From contig RCAB01000059.1 of assembly GCA_003640385.1 (NCBI GenBank), forward strand, positions 149,426 through 213,425: DNA of 64,000 nt, read 5' to 3'. This document shows, in pieces, positions 47,370 through 62,900 of this stretch. This stretch comes from Setaria digitata (lineage: Eukaryota > Nematoda > Chromadorea > Rhabditida > Setariidae). A model generated the notes under the pieces. The model did not search any database, had not been told where the DNA came from, and saw only the letters and a program-made list of their open reading frames with translations. Each line of letters begins with the position of its first letter. Position 1 is the first letter of the stretch. A program made the position numbers and the translations under genes.

Positions 47370-49819
47370 AATTTCAAATGTAATTGAGAATCAGTCTTTT
47401 CAATAATAATTAACAATGTCAACTAAACGATAATGATCAACAATTATGCCAGGTGTTAGAGCGATGAGAAGTTAGCAAAGATACCAACCAACACGTCAAA
47501 CAATATCTATTTTCTTTAAGAAACTGTTATTCGATCTTTGATTTCTGAAAAAAAAATGAAATTATGACTTAAAATGAGAAATTAACGAGTTCATTAGAGG
47601 AATGAAATAGGAGGAATGCTGAAATGAATTGACAATACATACCAAAAAAAATGCACAAGAAAGGAAACTTTCGGGACAAAATTCAGCAGATAAATTTAAA
47701 ATGTTTAAAGTAGAGGGAATAGAAATCTTTCTTGATAGAATTATTGGACCCTTTCGAACACAATGACTTTAATTTATTTTAATTGGAAGTTAACGAACAC
47801 ATAAACAAGCTTAAAAATTATTTGATGTATGGGACACAGGATGCAAATACACCGCACATCAATAATATTATTTTTTAATAATATGCAAATCTTGCTTTGC
47901 ATGCTGCTTTGATAATTAAAAAATGCTACTGTTTATGCACAACACGTCAATGACAAGGAAGGCATCAGTTACAGATAAATAAAACTTTGTGCGAGCAAAG
48001 CATGTCATCCCATCTAACTTAGTCTCTTCATTTAGGCCCTCGAATCTAAAAAAATTTTCACGAGAGAAGTTAAAGCAAAACGTCTGCATAAAATCTTCAC
48101 TTAATTTTCTAAAAGATTAAAAAAATTTCAATTAAGTACTTTACGGTATATCAAAATTCATTAACAAAATGCTCATCAGATGATTGATGCTTGGCTTCTA
48201 TTTACATCTTCTGTAACTCTTCATCAAATTTCAGATGTTTGACCGATTTTTTGCAAATGAAGCATTGAATTTCAAACGGGATTCTTAAATTTTGGAGTGA
48301 AACCAAGGCAGTCAGGAAGGAATCGGGAGAAGTTTGGATAAATCTCAATGAAATCGCTCGAGAGTTTTATGAAATTTTAAATTAGATATATTTCGATGTG
48401 TTGGAAAAAAATTTAGATTAGATCTTTTCGATGAGTATTGAATTGGCAGATAGTGTTTCAGTGGGACTTCTTGAAACTGCTTGGGAGAGAAATAAATTGA
48501 AAAGCTCGTAAAAGAAAAATTAAATCACTGTGCGGAAATTCTTGTCTCTTTAAAATGAATGAGTAGATGTATGTAATCGTGAAGGGTCTCTTGATGTCGT
48601 GCCAGATAATGACCAAAGTAAACAATCATTCTTTTCTTCAACAACTTGAAACGCCACATCTTATCACCTCACTTTCTCCATTCGCAGATATTTTGAATTT
48701 CAAAACTGTCAAATGTCAAAACTTATCAAAATTATCACATTTTTTCAATGCTCCAGCATCACTCATTTATTTGCACATCAAATTATCCCTTTTACAGTCA
48801 TATTATACATTCCAGCAAGTACGGGTTCGGACAAAAAAGAGAAAGTGAAAGAAAACAGGAACCAGAAAGCCGATGGAAATACAGGGAATATAGCAAGGGA
48901 CAAATAAACGGAGTTATTTCAGAAATATATGAACGAAATTCAGGTTGAGCTGAAATTTCAGTTATTTTTATCCACCCAAACTATTTCCTTTGATGGCTGT
49001 TAGAAAAATGAGCAAGATCGTTGAAAGCAGTGCGAAGAAGTCAACAGAATTGCGCAAGATGGTTTGGAAGGCCTTAAGTAGAAATTTATGAGAATTTGAA
49101 AGAGAATTCCGATGGAAGATGCAGAGAAGTGGAACGGCTGAGAATGATCGATGGGAAATCGCGGGGTAAAGTGCTTTGGAATCGTCACTGGAGGGTCGGA
49201 AACCAAAATTAGTTTTTCGTAATTTGAATTTTTTAATTTTATTTTGGCTTGTTTTTTTCTCTTTTTAATTTAAATTCTTCTTTGATGTCACAGATTAATC
49301 GGCAAATTGTGGAAAAGTAACCTAACATCAAGTTCACTGCCGACATGGCCCGTATTTTTGTTTTAACTTTTTGAATAGTGAAATGATGAAAAAGTTTCTC
49401 TGGAGATATTTTATGAGATGCTAAATGAGAAATTTAATCGATTGCAGTCATTTTATCTTTGAATTCTATGAACTAAACAAATCAACTTTGTTCCTTCTAA
49501 TATTCTAATGTTTTGTTAGTTTCTACCAAAAATTTTAAGATTAATGTGTTTTGAAACAAAACTTCCATGCACACCCCAGTAAAGTTTTGCTAAATAATTT
49601 CACCAGCTGATTGCTTTTTATAACCGCTGTAATGGAGAGATGAATTGTTCGCGAAATCGAACTTGTTTAAACTCCTTTCGGAATATTCCTTGAACATGAA
49701 ATTTGCTGTCACAAGATCAAGTAAAAATATAACTGTTGTCAACACAAGTTGCACACAAATTCAATTGTTTAATATTCAACTTCTGTATACAAAACTATCA
49801 TTAAATTAAAAACAAAATA

Positions 49820-50024
49820 TCCTAGCAAAGTATCAATTAAATTCATGACAATAGGCACTTGTATAGTTTTTTTGTCTACCAGTGAGATAGATATCTGTCA
49901 TTGGAATATTGTTGTCAGCTANGTCCTAGCAAAGTATCAATTAAATTCATGACAATAGGCACTTGTATAGTTTTTTGTCTACCAGTGAGATAGATATCTG
50001 TCATTGGAATATTGTTGTCAGCTA
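49820..50024. repeat. About 100-bp direct duplication flanking an N
   Basis: Both sides of the N at 49922 read TCCTAGCAAAGTATCAATTA and continue nearly identically to TGTTGTCAGCTA. The only visible difference is one T in a poly-T run, typical of an assembly join. Confidence 0.85.
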
Positions 50025-50169
50025 AATCGTTATTCATTGTCGCTCAACTATAATCAGTGTATACGAATTCAGCCACTGACTTACTAATTCGACTACCAGA
50101 TTATGAAATTCAAAAATTGTACATGGACAAAGTAGACAAGAATCAATTTGCACCAAGCTGATAAATAGA

Positions 50170-50310
50170 AGCATTGGCTATTGAAAAAAAAAAAGTCAAA
50201 TAATGCACTTCACGCCAAATTCATTTTAGTAGTATTCNGAAGCATTGGCTATTGAAAAAAAAAAAAGTCAAATAATGCACTTCACGCCAAATTCATTTTA
50301 GTAGTATTCA
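50170..50310. repeat. Direct duplication flanking an N
   Basis: The segment from GAAGCATTGGCTATTGAAAA to TTTTAGTAGTATTC occurs on both sides of the N at 50238. The copies differ by the length of an A run. Confidence 0.85.
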
Positions 50311-50537
50311 TTAATTAAGTAATTAAAATTTATGGCACCTGGTACTGAGGAACAACGGACCATTTGTGGCCTTGTTAAAATTTTTTAATTTGTATAAAAA
50401 TATCAAACTTCAAAATGAAAGTGATTAAAATTTTTGAGAGAAAAATACTAACCTGGAAGAAATTGTTTTGGATTAATACATAAAAAAATTACAAGAATTT
50501 AAAGTTTCACTTCATGATCTAAACTACGAAGTGTACC

Positions 50538-50705
50538 GGGAAAATTCCAAAATAAACCAACTTTTTACATTTAGGTATGATGATGAGGGAAAGAAGAACT
50601 GACTGTTGAAAAAAGTAACNGAAAATTCCAAAATAAACCAACTTTTTCCATACATTTAGGTATGATGATGAGGGAAAGAAGAACTGACTGTTGAAAAAAG
50701 TAACA
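50538..50705. repeat. Direct duplication flanking an N
   Basis: GAAAATTCCAAAATAAACCA through GACTGTTGAAAAAAGTAAC is repeated either side of the N at 50620. The second copy has a few extra bases (CCATA) near the middle. Confidence 0.85.
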
Positions 50706-51606
50706 GCCACTTTGAATTTCAAAACAAAAAAATAACACTGCTAGGCAGTTGTTCGCTTACAGATAAAAATTTTCTATTTAATTTTGAGTATATGTTAAAC
50801 TCGGATTGTAAACACCTATAAGTGAAAAACATACTGCCAGTTATCCATCAAATGAACAAAGTTCAATAAGCTTACAACTACCTCAAGACAAGTTGAAATC
50901 TCAAATTGAAAATGAAGAAAATCCACAACTGATGGTAGTAAATTCATTAAAACGACTTACAATGGAGTAAAAAAAAAGAAACAAAAAAACTGCAAATGTA
51001 AACTTGAAAATTTCAAAGTTCGGAAAAAATTCTAAAGAACGATGAACATGGGGTTTTTTTTTTAATAACATTTACTTTTAACCTTTCGGTAATTTGTCGT
51101 CAAACATTCTTTCTTTTGATGTTTGCACATAAAATATTTTCTGGTCCTCCATTTTGGACTATTAAAATTTGGTTTTTTTAAGAAAATTTCGCAAGAAAGA
51201 ACTGATGATGGGAACTGTGTTGTTCTGCAACCGTCTCTCTCTTTTATCTAAAAGAAATTCGGAAAGTTGTGGGGCTATCTGAAGTCACGCGACTAAATTA
51301 TTCCTTAGTGAAAACAGATGACCAGAAGAAGGAGCAAATATCACAACCATCCAGAAATTTCAATTTGCAAACAGGAAGAGCGTTGTGTTGTAGAAGAGAG
51401 GGGACATCGAAGTCGTAATCTGTTCGAGCTGCAAACGGTAGACATAGGACATATTGAAGCAAATTTGGTACTGAACCCGCCTTGTCTCTTCAACAAAGAC
51501 AAAGAAATTCCAAGAAGACTGGAAATATTTTGCAATGTAAAGTGATAGTGCTGCAGCAGCAATTTACCCTGTTGAATAAAACTAAAGTACACTTTCGACC
51601 CTGCAC

Positions 51607-53232
51607 TTAATCAGTACTCTGTGGTTGATTTGGCTCTGCCGATGTCTGCTTTTGTGACATCTGAAATATTATTGAAATTTAAGTGGTGTGTGATGATAAT
51701 AGGTCACAATGCCACTCTTGTGAAAAAAATAACAATCATCACTAGAAATATAACGACGATTTTGGTTTGAACTTTTGCTCACCTTATAAATTCAAATTTA
51801 ACAGGAGTAAGGGAAACATTGTAAACGGTATAATTTGCATGAATTAAATAGTCGAAGAAGCTGAAACTTTAATTCATCATGAAAATTTATTCAGTTCTCG
51901 ACTTCTAGTTAAAATGTCGTCTCCTCTAGTCTTTTAAAGAGAAAATTTTGGTAAGCTAATGAACAATGAAATAAACTGAAGCAAACGAAGGTAAAAAGAA
52001 ACTTCATATCTGAATTTCCTCGACAATTGATATAAACCAACGGTACTGACGAAGAAATTAACACTCGCTAGATTGTAATTGATTGGTCGGATAGCAAAAC
52101 TATAACGTGTCCATATCAACCCAGTGATAAACAATGCCGTGTTCTATAATTAATTAAAAATCTAGTGAAAACTTGGATGAAATGCTGTGAAGAGTCTAGA
52201 CCTTTCTATATCATTTCCAAAAAGAAATGAGGTATACTAAACTAAGGTAAGTATTAAACATTCAATTTATGGCGTACTATCGCTATAAAATTTTTTTAGG
52301 ACATCATTTATGTGTATTTATCAATAATTTCTATAATTATAGAAGCAATTCAACAGTATCCTGCGAGTATATTTCTTTACTGCACACTTTTTTAAAATTA
52401 TTTCCTATTTTTTTGAAAAATTAAGTTAGTTCACCACTGTTTTTTTGATGAGTTTTTTCCAGCGGAATTTTTCTTTAAACCAATTTTTTTTCTTTTTTTT
52501 GAAATGAAAGCTGCTGAAAAAGCAAACAAACAGAGTGTAGTAAGTCTAAGCTGACAAACTGGAAATGTAAGATCCTAAACTTTGGACTAGAGAAAACGAA
52601 ACGATAAGAAGAATTTACAAATGAAGTAGTAAGAAGAGACCAAGCAGTAAACCTGGTAAAAGCTAAGTTTTTCTGCAGGCCTTTTCAAATCTGCAATTCC
52701 AGCCAAAACTAAGCACCACTTCATGGTTGGTGCCCAAAAAAAAATCGTTTTGGGGCCTGCTTCGTGATTCCATGCAGCTTTGGCAAATACTGGCAATAGC
52801 GGATAAACAATCTGCAGCAGAAAAGCATCTTATTTCAGTAATTAATAATTTGAACTTCATCACTATGAAATGACACCCTATATCCCTCTCTGTTATTCTT
52901 ACTCATAGAAAAATTAAAGACTGATCAGTCGCTCTCTAGAATATATTAAGATGTGATAGAAGTACAACTGGAATAAGGCCACTTTTTGATAGCTGAAAAA
53001 GTCCCGAAAAAAAAGCAATTGTGAGGATACCTGCCCCGGAGACACAATTTACATTTTCTAATTATTCCGGAAAACTATTATTCCGGAAACTCGTGGCACA
53101 CCCACTTTCTCTTTCTCTCTCTCTCTCTCTCTCGATATCTTATTACACCACTTCTACTATACCAAATGAACAAAATTTGGCTCGAACCTTATCACCCGTT
53201 CGGCACAAAGCTCGATAAAGTGCTGAAGACAT
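51607..53232 (-). CDS. MPC2: Mitochondrial pyruvate carrier subunit 2, copy B
   Basis: Second MPC2 paralogue, same role as copy A by family. Four exons, 53188-53232, 52653-52811, 52003-52143 and 51607-51660, are all in phase and give 132 aa, close to human MPC2 (127). N-terminus MSSALYRALCRTGDK is a plausible mitochondrial entry sequence; core motifs are HEAGPKTIFFWAPTMKWCLV, AGIADLKRPAEKLSFYQ, LIWTRYSFAIRPINYNLASV and FFVSTVGLYQLSRKFRYE. The polar tail is MSQKQTSAEPNQPQSTD. Exons 2 and 3 have exactly the same lengths (159 and 141) and phases as copy A, and 72 of 100 residues in them are identical by hand count. The first and last exons are unrelated between copies. Intron 1 holds a (TC)n tract near 53107-53134. 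Confidence 0.94.
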
Positions 53233-53879
53233 CTTCTTTCTCACAAGAAAAGAGAATTTAAATCCAGTATTGAGCCAAGCTGGAATGATAATTGTTCACT
53301 CAAATGTCGCTGCGAAGATGAAGAGTTGGCAAACACATAAACAACATCTGTCCACTAACTGAACTATTTATGAGAAAACACTTCAACTTGCTTTTTAAGC
53401 TTAAAACAAAAACAATTCAAATTAATATACACTTATGGGTGTCTGATGCAATATAAACATTTCCAGCTGTCCTATTACTAAAAAATAAATCTCAGGACGA
53501 CAGGAAAAGTTTCGAATTATATTCTGATACTACTGCTGTTCAGTAACTAAGATTTTCATGATTCTGTGATTTTGCCTCTTAGTTTTTACGGTATATCATT
53601 ATTCTGAAGATGATCTCGATACAAAAAGCATTCAAAAAAAATGTCAAAAATGATTAAATGTTCGAAAAAATAATACAATTCGAATTTTCATATTCACAAT
53701 ATAAATGTTACAATGAACAGTTCCAACAATGCCATCCAATTCACAATGTTTTCCACAATAACAATTCCAGTTAGTAAAATTTATATAACGCGCAGTTTTA
53801 TAAATGAATGCAAGAATTTTTTTCTGAACAATTACACACGTAAAAAGTACGTGTATTATACGTGTACTAGGGGAGTAGA
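53233..53879. other. Intergenic stretch upstream of MPC2 copy B
   Basis: Likely promoter side of copy B; no gene recognised. Confidence 0.5.
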
Positions 53880-54640
53880 AAATCCTAGGAGTATTCAAGG
53901 AGTGGAAAATCCTAAGAGTCCTGGGGGAATAGGAAGTCTTGAGAGTATTCAAGGAGTGGAAAATCCTAAGGGTAGTGGAGGAGTAGGAAATCCTAAGAGT
54001 ATTCAAGGAGTGGAAAATCCTAAGGGTAGTGGAGGAGTAGGAAATCCTAAGAGAGAGAGAGAGTGGAAAATCCTAAGGGTAGTGGAGGAGTAGGAAATCC
54101 TAAGAGTATTCAAGGAGTGGAAAATCCTAAGGGTAGTGGAGGAGTAGGAAATCCTAAGAGAGAGAGAGAGTGGAAAATCCTAAGGGTAGTGGAGGAGTAG
54201 GAAATCCTAAGAGTATTCAAGGAGTGGAAAATCCTAAGGGTAGTGGAGGAGTAGGAAATCCTAAGAGAGAGAGAGAGTGGAAAATCCTAAGGGTAGTGGA
54301 GGAGTAGGAAATCCTAAGAGTATTCAAGGAGTGGAAAATCCTAAGGGTAGTGGAGGAGTAGGAAATCCTAAGAGAGAGAGAGAGTGGAAAATCCTAAGGA
54401 TAGTGGAGGAGTAGGAAATCCTAAGAGTATTCAAGGAGTGGAAAATCCTAAGGGTAGTGGAGGAGTAGGAAATCCTAAGAGAGAGAGAGAGTGGAAAATC
54501 CTAAGGATAGTGGAGGAGTAGGAAATCCTAAGAGTATTCAAGGAGTGGAAAATCCTAAGGGTAGTGGAGGAGTAGGAAATCCTAAGAGTATTCAAGGAGT
54601 GGAAAATCCTAAGGGTAGTGGAGGAGCAGAAAATCCTAGG
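53880..54640. repeat. Minisatellite with 54-bp and 107-bp periods
   Basis: The marker GTATTCAAGG recurs at 53891, 53945, 53999, 54106, 54213, 54320, 54427, 54534 and 54588, that is 54, 54, 107, 107, 107, 107, 107 and 54 bases apart. The basic unit contains GGAGTGGAAAATCCTAAG and GGAGTAGGAAATCCTAAG half-units. In the 107-bp forms one unit is a 53-bp variant whose start is replaced by a GA run (AGAGAGAGAGAG). The first 54-bp units are open as an 18-aa repeat (SIQGVENPKGSGGVGNPK), but the 53-bp variant breaks that frame. Confidence 0.95.
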
Positions 54641-57600
54641 GATAGAAGTAAAAAATTGTGTGGGTAAATATATTGTGAGAAAGGAAGAGATTGTCGTCTT
54701 ATTTATGGGAAAACACACTTCCTGTACTTCGAGTGCGACCGAATGAAAAATGCAGCACCTCTTGATTCAATGAATCAAAGAACAATTTAAACTTTTTCTT
54801 GCTGAAATAAATAAAGTTCAGATGACAAGTTATAAATGAAGGCCAAAAATCAATCAGAAATGCTATATGAATGTTTACCATATCGATAAACAAGAAGATC
54901 GCTACACTGTTCAAGTTGCCTTGACCCGGCCAACACTTGCTCTGACTGACCACTGCTGTGTACTCATTTCATAACAAATTTCTTCAGCGATCATATTTGT
55001 GAACTTGAAAGATAACAGCAGAACAAGGAGAGCTGAAGTGAAAACAAGTGCTGTTTATAGAGAAAAGCTTGAAAGAAATTTATAAGCTAGAACAAAGGCA
55101 ATGAGAAAGACGTACAAAACTATGAGATTTTGGCCCAAAAAAAGAAATTGAGTTCTATAGGAAACTAGAACTAAACTAGACGTTTTGATGTTATTCGATC
55201 TGTATTTAAAAAAACAAACTTTTTAAAGAAAAACTGAGAAAAAACTATAAAATACCAATTGATCGAGATCTAAAATTTGGCCACCAGGTAAGCTGAAGTA
55301 AGATATAACTATTATTTTTGATATCTAATCCTAAATCAAAGTTCGCACACTTTGCTCAGAGAACAGCGTTGTTCAGCAAAACAAAGAGCCAATATTTTCT
55401 AATGCATATATGTATCGTCTACATATTAGTCCTCCAATTTATGCAGTTAATTTTGCACCATAGTAATTCTCGCAATATAGCAGTGGTGTTTACTGCCAGA
55501 AAGAGATTTGAAATTCTTAACGAATCGCCATGTTTGACCAGAAAATTTACTTGAGTCCTCATTTCCACATTAAATCATTAAAGTATCAAAACATTCAATT
55601 CAGTGTCTCCTTTTGTGTTACATAACGGGTGCAAGACACAGTTGGACTTCTGTCGAGAAGAGTTTTCAGCTGTTTAACTATTAAAATTTAAAGAGCTTTG
55701 TACATTAGATAAACAATGTTTCTTTCAACTTGTTTTCATTCTCGTACAATAATCACTGAAATGTGTAAAGTTCCAAATAGTGCTTTCCAAATGGAGAAAC
55801 TCTAAAGAAGAGTAGATAAGAAAATGAACGCGGGAACTTTTCCGGCATTAAAAAGAACTTTTAAAATTTATTTCCAGATGTCAAAAGAAGTAAGAAATCT
55901 AATATACAAAAAAATATATTTGCATCGATTTAAAAATGCTACAGGCTACACTTCTTAGAATCCGTCGAATTGTGGGGGCTATAACTGTGAGAAACACAAA
56001 TGCTTGGAAGAAAGAGTAGATGACCTTGAAGACTGATTGTAGATTTGTAGGGCAGTACATGACCACTAAAGCTGTAGAAATACTCATTATATGGCCTGTG
56101 ATTAAAAGTTGAAATTTGACTCTTGAAGAAATTTTAGAAGCTAAAGGTTTTCAACAGTAGTGATGACTTCCAATACTAATTACCCACTATTAAACTATTA
56201 TAGTAGCAATTATTGACATCTTATCAAACCTGGCACTGCCATAAAAACGATATGACGGATGAGCCTCGTCTTTAATTTTGAGTGGTTGGAAGTTATTTCC
56301 ATGCTCAGCACTTTCAGGAATTATGGCTGTACAAAGTTAACTCTCATAAATCATAAGAATGGTGAGGCTCCAAGGTGCACATAAATGTATTATTCTTAAA
56401 AAAAGAAAAAAAACAAAAAAGTAAAAAAGCTCAGAATGCAAGACCTTCTGACTTTATTAGAAGTCATATGAACAGCTGCCGAGTCCTGCAGATCACAAAA
56501 TCAAAAATTATGTAAACTGAGAATAGAAGCAATCAGCAATAAAGAACAATGATTCTCAGTCTCCACATTTTTTCCCCTTAATTGTAGCATCTTCTTTTTA
56601 CAGAATACATTTATAATTAAGGATCGAAAATCCCTCCGATTTGGTGAAATTCGCACTCTATAGCGTTGCTTCTGAATCTTTTTTTTAAACAAATAAATGC
56701 ATCCTACCAAAACCGAGCTATAAGGAAGAAAGAGAATGTAATCTTTCTGAAGCTTCTATCGAACACTCTATTCGTTGCCATGATCCATTAAACTGCATAA
56801 CTGACAGTTCATAACCCGAATTTCTTTTGCAAAATCCCGATCTCATTAATCTTCAGAATTTCGTGTCTTACTACTGCTAGCAGCGAAGTACCTTTCTTTG
56901 CCAATACGTTAATATTTGTGGATTCATTCAGTGCTGAAAAAGAGAAAAAGCACATTAATTTTTCATATTCTGGCTACGTTTGGGACGCATGGGTACGCTG
57001 GAATGTCAACATCGATAGAAACCAATGATGATAAAGATCCAGTACTGCGAATGAAAAGTTCAAACAAATTGAAAAGTCATTTTATACACAAATAGAGGAG
57101 CACTAGAGAGAACAAAAACAAAAACAACACATATATATTGAGAGAGAATTGGATTCTGAAGTAAGAGAACAGATTTTTATTAAGCTAAATAATGAAAAAC
57201 TTTAATATTATGAATGAAACTAATGAAAGATAAATTCAGATCAAAACTGTTACAAAGCTGGGAAATGGAAGGACTCTGGACCATTTTTCCATCAGTTCAG
57301 GAAGGATACATTAACGACTAGCAGCAAGAAAAGAATAAGATAATAAAACACACCGTACAATTTAATGAATTTATGAAAGTAAAAATATGCCACTTTCCGT
57401 GAAGTTTGTTCAACACAGTGTAGGCAAGTTGAACTGTTTAGTTTAAAATTATAACTCACTTCAAAGGATCATTATAATTATGTACATCAACGTACAGAAG
57501 AAGCAATAAATGCAATATGCGACGAATTATCAGAATACAGGGCAATGTTTCCCCAATTCTCCTTCCAAAATCCAATCCTATCACTAGAAAAGAATCAAAA

Positions 57601-57778
57601 TTTCAGTTCAAGTAATTTAGAACAAATTTTTGGAGTAGAACAGATACATAACCTTTCCCACATTTTTTTTAAAAAACATTTTCAAAACAAACGTGCAAAG
57701 TAAATAAAAATGACTTAGAAACTTATATCCAACTGATAATTTTTCTCGCTCATGTGATGGATTAAAATGGAGTTTGCT
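54641..57778. other. Gene-poor AT-rich stretch
   Basis: No supported exon on either strand; only short frames without recognisable similarity. Confidence 0.6.
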
Positions 57779-59945
<2,167 letters not shown>

Positions 59946-62900
59946 CCGCACTGACAACTAATGACTTCTGTAAAATTAACTGACTTTGAACTGCTTAAAA
60001 ATAACATCGAACTCTTCCACGGAATTATTCATATCCTTTTCTCATCCTCCATATTTCCTATCGGCTTACTTCCTAAGAGAAATTCTCACTCCAAAACCTA
60101 CACACTATTGCCATTAAACTGGAAATCAAAATATTCCTATTATGGAAATTTCGAGATGCAAAAAGTTGATAAGAGGAAAACGTGCCTACCACTTACACAC
60201 ATTGCAAGCTAGAAGACAGTAGCCCAACCCGACCCTCAAAACCCCGGCATATCTCGGCAACCAACTACTCTGCTAGCACTAGTTTAAATTGCCATCGATT
60301 AGTACCGGACAAGTAAGTACTACCATGTCTGCAAGACTTTACATCATGAACAGTAGAGTGAATAACAGCCCAAAATCATGCATTTTAAAGTGACTGGATG
60401 TCTCATGCGCAGGAAAGTGCAGAAGGAACGTATGGACAACTGTTGGATGACATCCTATCCATAAGATGGTTTTGAACGGAATTTCAAATTGCTTAATAAA
60501 ATAACATGCAAATTTACTCGCCAAATAAAACTTTGGGGGAGAAAGAGAATCGATCATTGTGAACATTTTCATTTGCGCTTCCCTACCTGGATGGCGAAAC
60601 TTTCTAGCGGCGTTGCATCTGAGAAAGATAGTATGTTAGGGAAAGAAGGCAATGACAGAAGCTCAGGTGACCCATTTACCGCTGTCGAAGAGAATATTAC
60701 TGATTCCACCTCCTTCTAAATCCTTCCCCATTTCTACTCCTTCTATTTTTGAGAGAAGAAGCTTGGCAGTGAAAGAAATAGCAGTGCTGATGAAAGAGAA
60801 AAGCAGCAGTTGTCAAATTCAGAGAGGAAAGTCGAGAACAGAGCAAAAACTAAGGGACAGAAATCGAGCGGTGCTGTGCTCAGTGCCAATAGCGCCTCAA
60901 ATTTGTACTTTACCTTTATATTTCACTTGGCTAACGCGTAAATAAACGTGATCCAAAAGTCACTGTGTTGTATTGTAAACTTCTAATATTACTTATTGCA
61001 TAGTTTGGTGCTTGAGAATATCGTACTAAATGCAATTCTTTCAACTGACTGCTAGCATATCATTTATCAGATGAATCTGATAGTCTGATAATCTTACTAA
61101 CATGGTTCATTTATTAGATCAGTGTCATCAGTCGAATCACACGCCGAGCTTAGAAATAATCGTCAAAAGAATGAAAAGTATTCTGTCATGAAGTTTATTG
61201 CGGCATCTCGCAGATACATTTATCACAATGGTTATTTCTGTAATCGGACAATAACTGCTTGGAGTATGTTTAAGTTGATAAGCTCTCAGTGCGACTGAAG
61301 CTGGTTAAGAGTTCTGATAATTACGACTATAACAATGATAGTGATAACGATAATGATATTCAGTTGTCACAATCTTATACTTGCTCTGTATGTACATTTT
61401 CGTTGCCCTGCTAGTGACTGGAGGTTTATATATGTTGGTGTATTCTACTGGGGATGCCCCGGTATACTACGGAGAGACTACTTTTATTGGTGGTGTACCA
61501 GGTATCGCTATCAGCAATTTTTATAGAAACTTTTTATCACACTCCCGAATGAATCGCTGACATTGATAGAAGAAAATAAAAGAATTAAAAGAAACTATTA
61601 AGGAAATTTTACTGTAATTTGTTAAAAAGATTATTAAAATTGAAAAGCCATTATTATTGCCTACAATTATATTGGTAAAATTATAATTAACGATTATTGT
61701 CGATAATTAGTCTGTCAGTAAATATTGCAAGATAATATAAGTTACTGTTTAAATTTAATAATTTGTTAAGGGATCGGTTTTGAACCCCGAAAACGAAGTA
61801 TGAAAAAGGAACAAAACGTTTTTAAATGGAGTATTGATAATCCGAAATCGTATGCTTTTTATGTACGAAGGTTGCGGAAGATTATGTACGGTAAGACACT
61901 ATGCTAGGCGGCGACTCTACAGTACTTTTCTACAGTAATGCTGAAATTTCAGAATATGCTAAGAAGGAAATAACTCTTAGCAAATTCAAAATAGATTGCA
62001 AGCAAAAAATAATACCACGCATAGGCGGGAAGCCAACAAATCATTTTTGTAAGACGGATGCAACCAACACAGATGACGATTACGGTTACGGTGCCTGTGC
62101 GTTGACCAGGAAAGTTTTGCACTTCTTAGCAGGATTAAAGTAGCTCTCTTGAAACTGTTTGAGTGTTAGGTGGAAAGACAAAACTGCAGAAAATATTGGG
62201 TAAGATAGACAAACTACAGTAGCATCTGTTAATTTCCTAATAATTTCCGAAAATTTGCGAACTGAAATATTTTGGACACATATAGTGGAAATAAATAATA
62301 CAAGAAGAGAATATTCTATCCTAATGAACGAAATCATTACAAATTTGTTCTTAGGTAGAAACTTTAAAGGTTATGAATTAGGAATGAAACTCTTGAAAAG
62401 GTTCACCCTAAAATAGCATTCATGTATCAGAAGACAATATATCACCGCACCAAAAATGTCAATGATTCAAAAGAGTTTAAAAATTTTAAGTGTAAAACTC
62501 TACTTTGACTCCTTTTTTAAGACATACGAATTTTGGATACGATAATGGAACACCTTGTGTTATGCTGCGTGTAAACAAAGTATTCTTTGATTAAAAATCT
62601 GTGATTTTTCGTTTTCCTTATTACCATTTATAATTAAATATTTAAAAACGTGTTTGTTGAAAGCATAAAATTTAGTCTGTTAAAAAGTATAAAATTAAGT
62701 ACTGATTGTGAGTGCTAAAGCAAAAGTTTGAAATCCAAAGAAAAAGCAACAATTAGGACTAGTTTATGAAGCTGATTGGCAGGACTTTATATCAGTTCTA
62801 TAAGTCTATAAACTTCCTCATAGTTTTAAAAAAAAATTCTAGCAATGTAATAATTTTATGCCATCCGATCCATGAATACTTCAGCTATTTGGATATTATC

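Larger units (their letters stand above)
47370..51606. other. Gene-poor stretch between the two MPC2 copies
   Basis: No exon recognised on either strand and no third MPC2 copy. Three single-N duplications fall here (49922, 50238, 50620). Confidence 0.6.

Noticed and set aside
46378..53232. The two MPC2 copies as an assembly duplication
   Set aside because: They differ at 28 of 100 core residues and have unrelated first and last exons and introns, so they are real paralogues.
53713..54093. The minisatellite as a repeat-protein gene
   Set aside because: The 18-aa repeat stays open only for the first copies; each 107-bp dimer shifts the frame, and no start, splice sites or flanking coding sequence support it.
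53880..54640. The repeat array as a CRISPR
   Set aside because: Units are directly adjacent with no unique spacers, and the genome is eukaryotic.
60652..60945. 97-codon plus-strand frame near the Rab2 promoter
   Set aside because: It overlaps another frame of similar length and has no recognisable motif; it is likely chance in a GC-richer patch.
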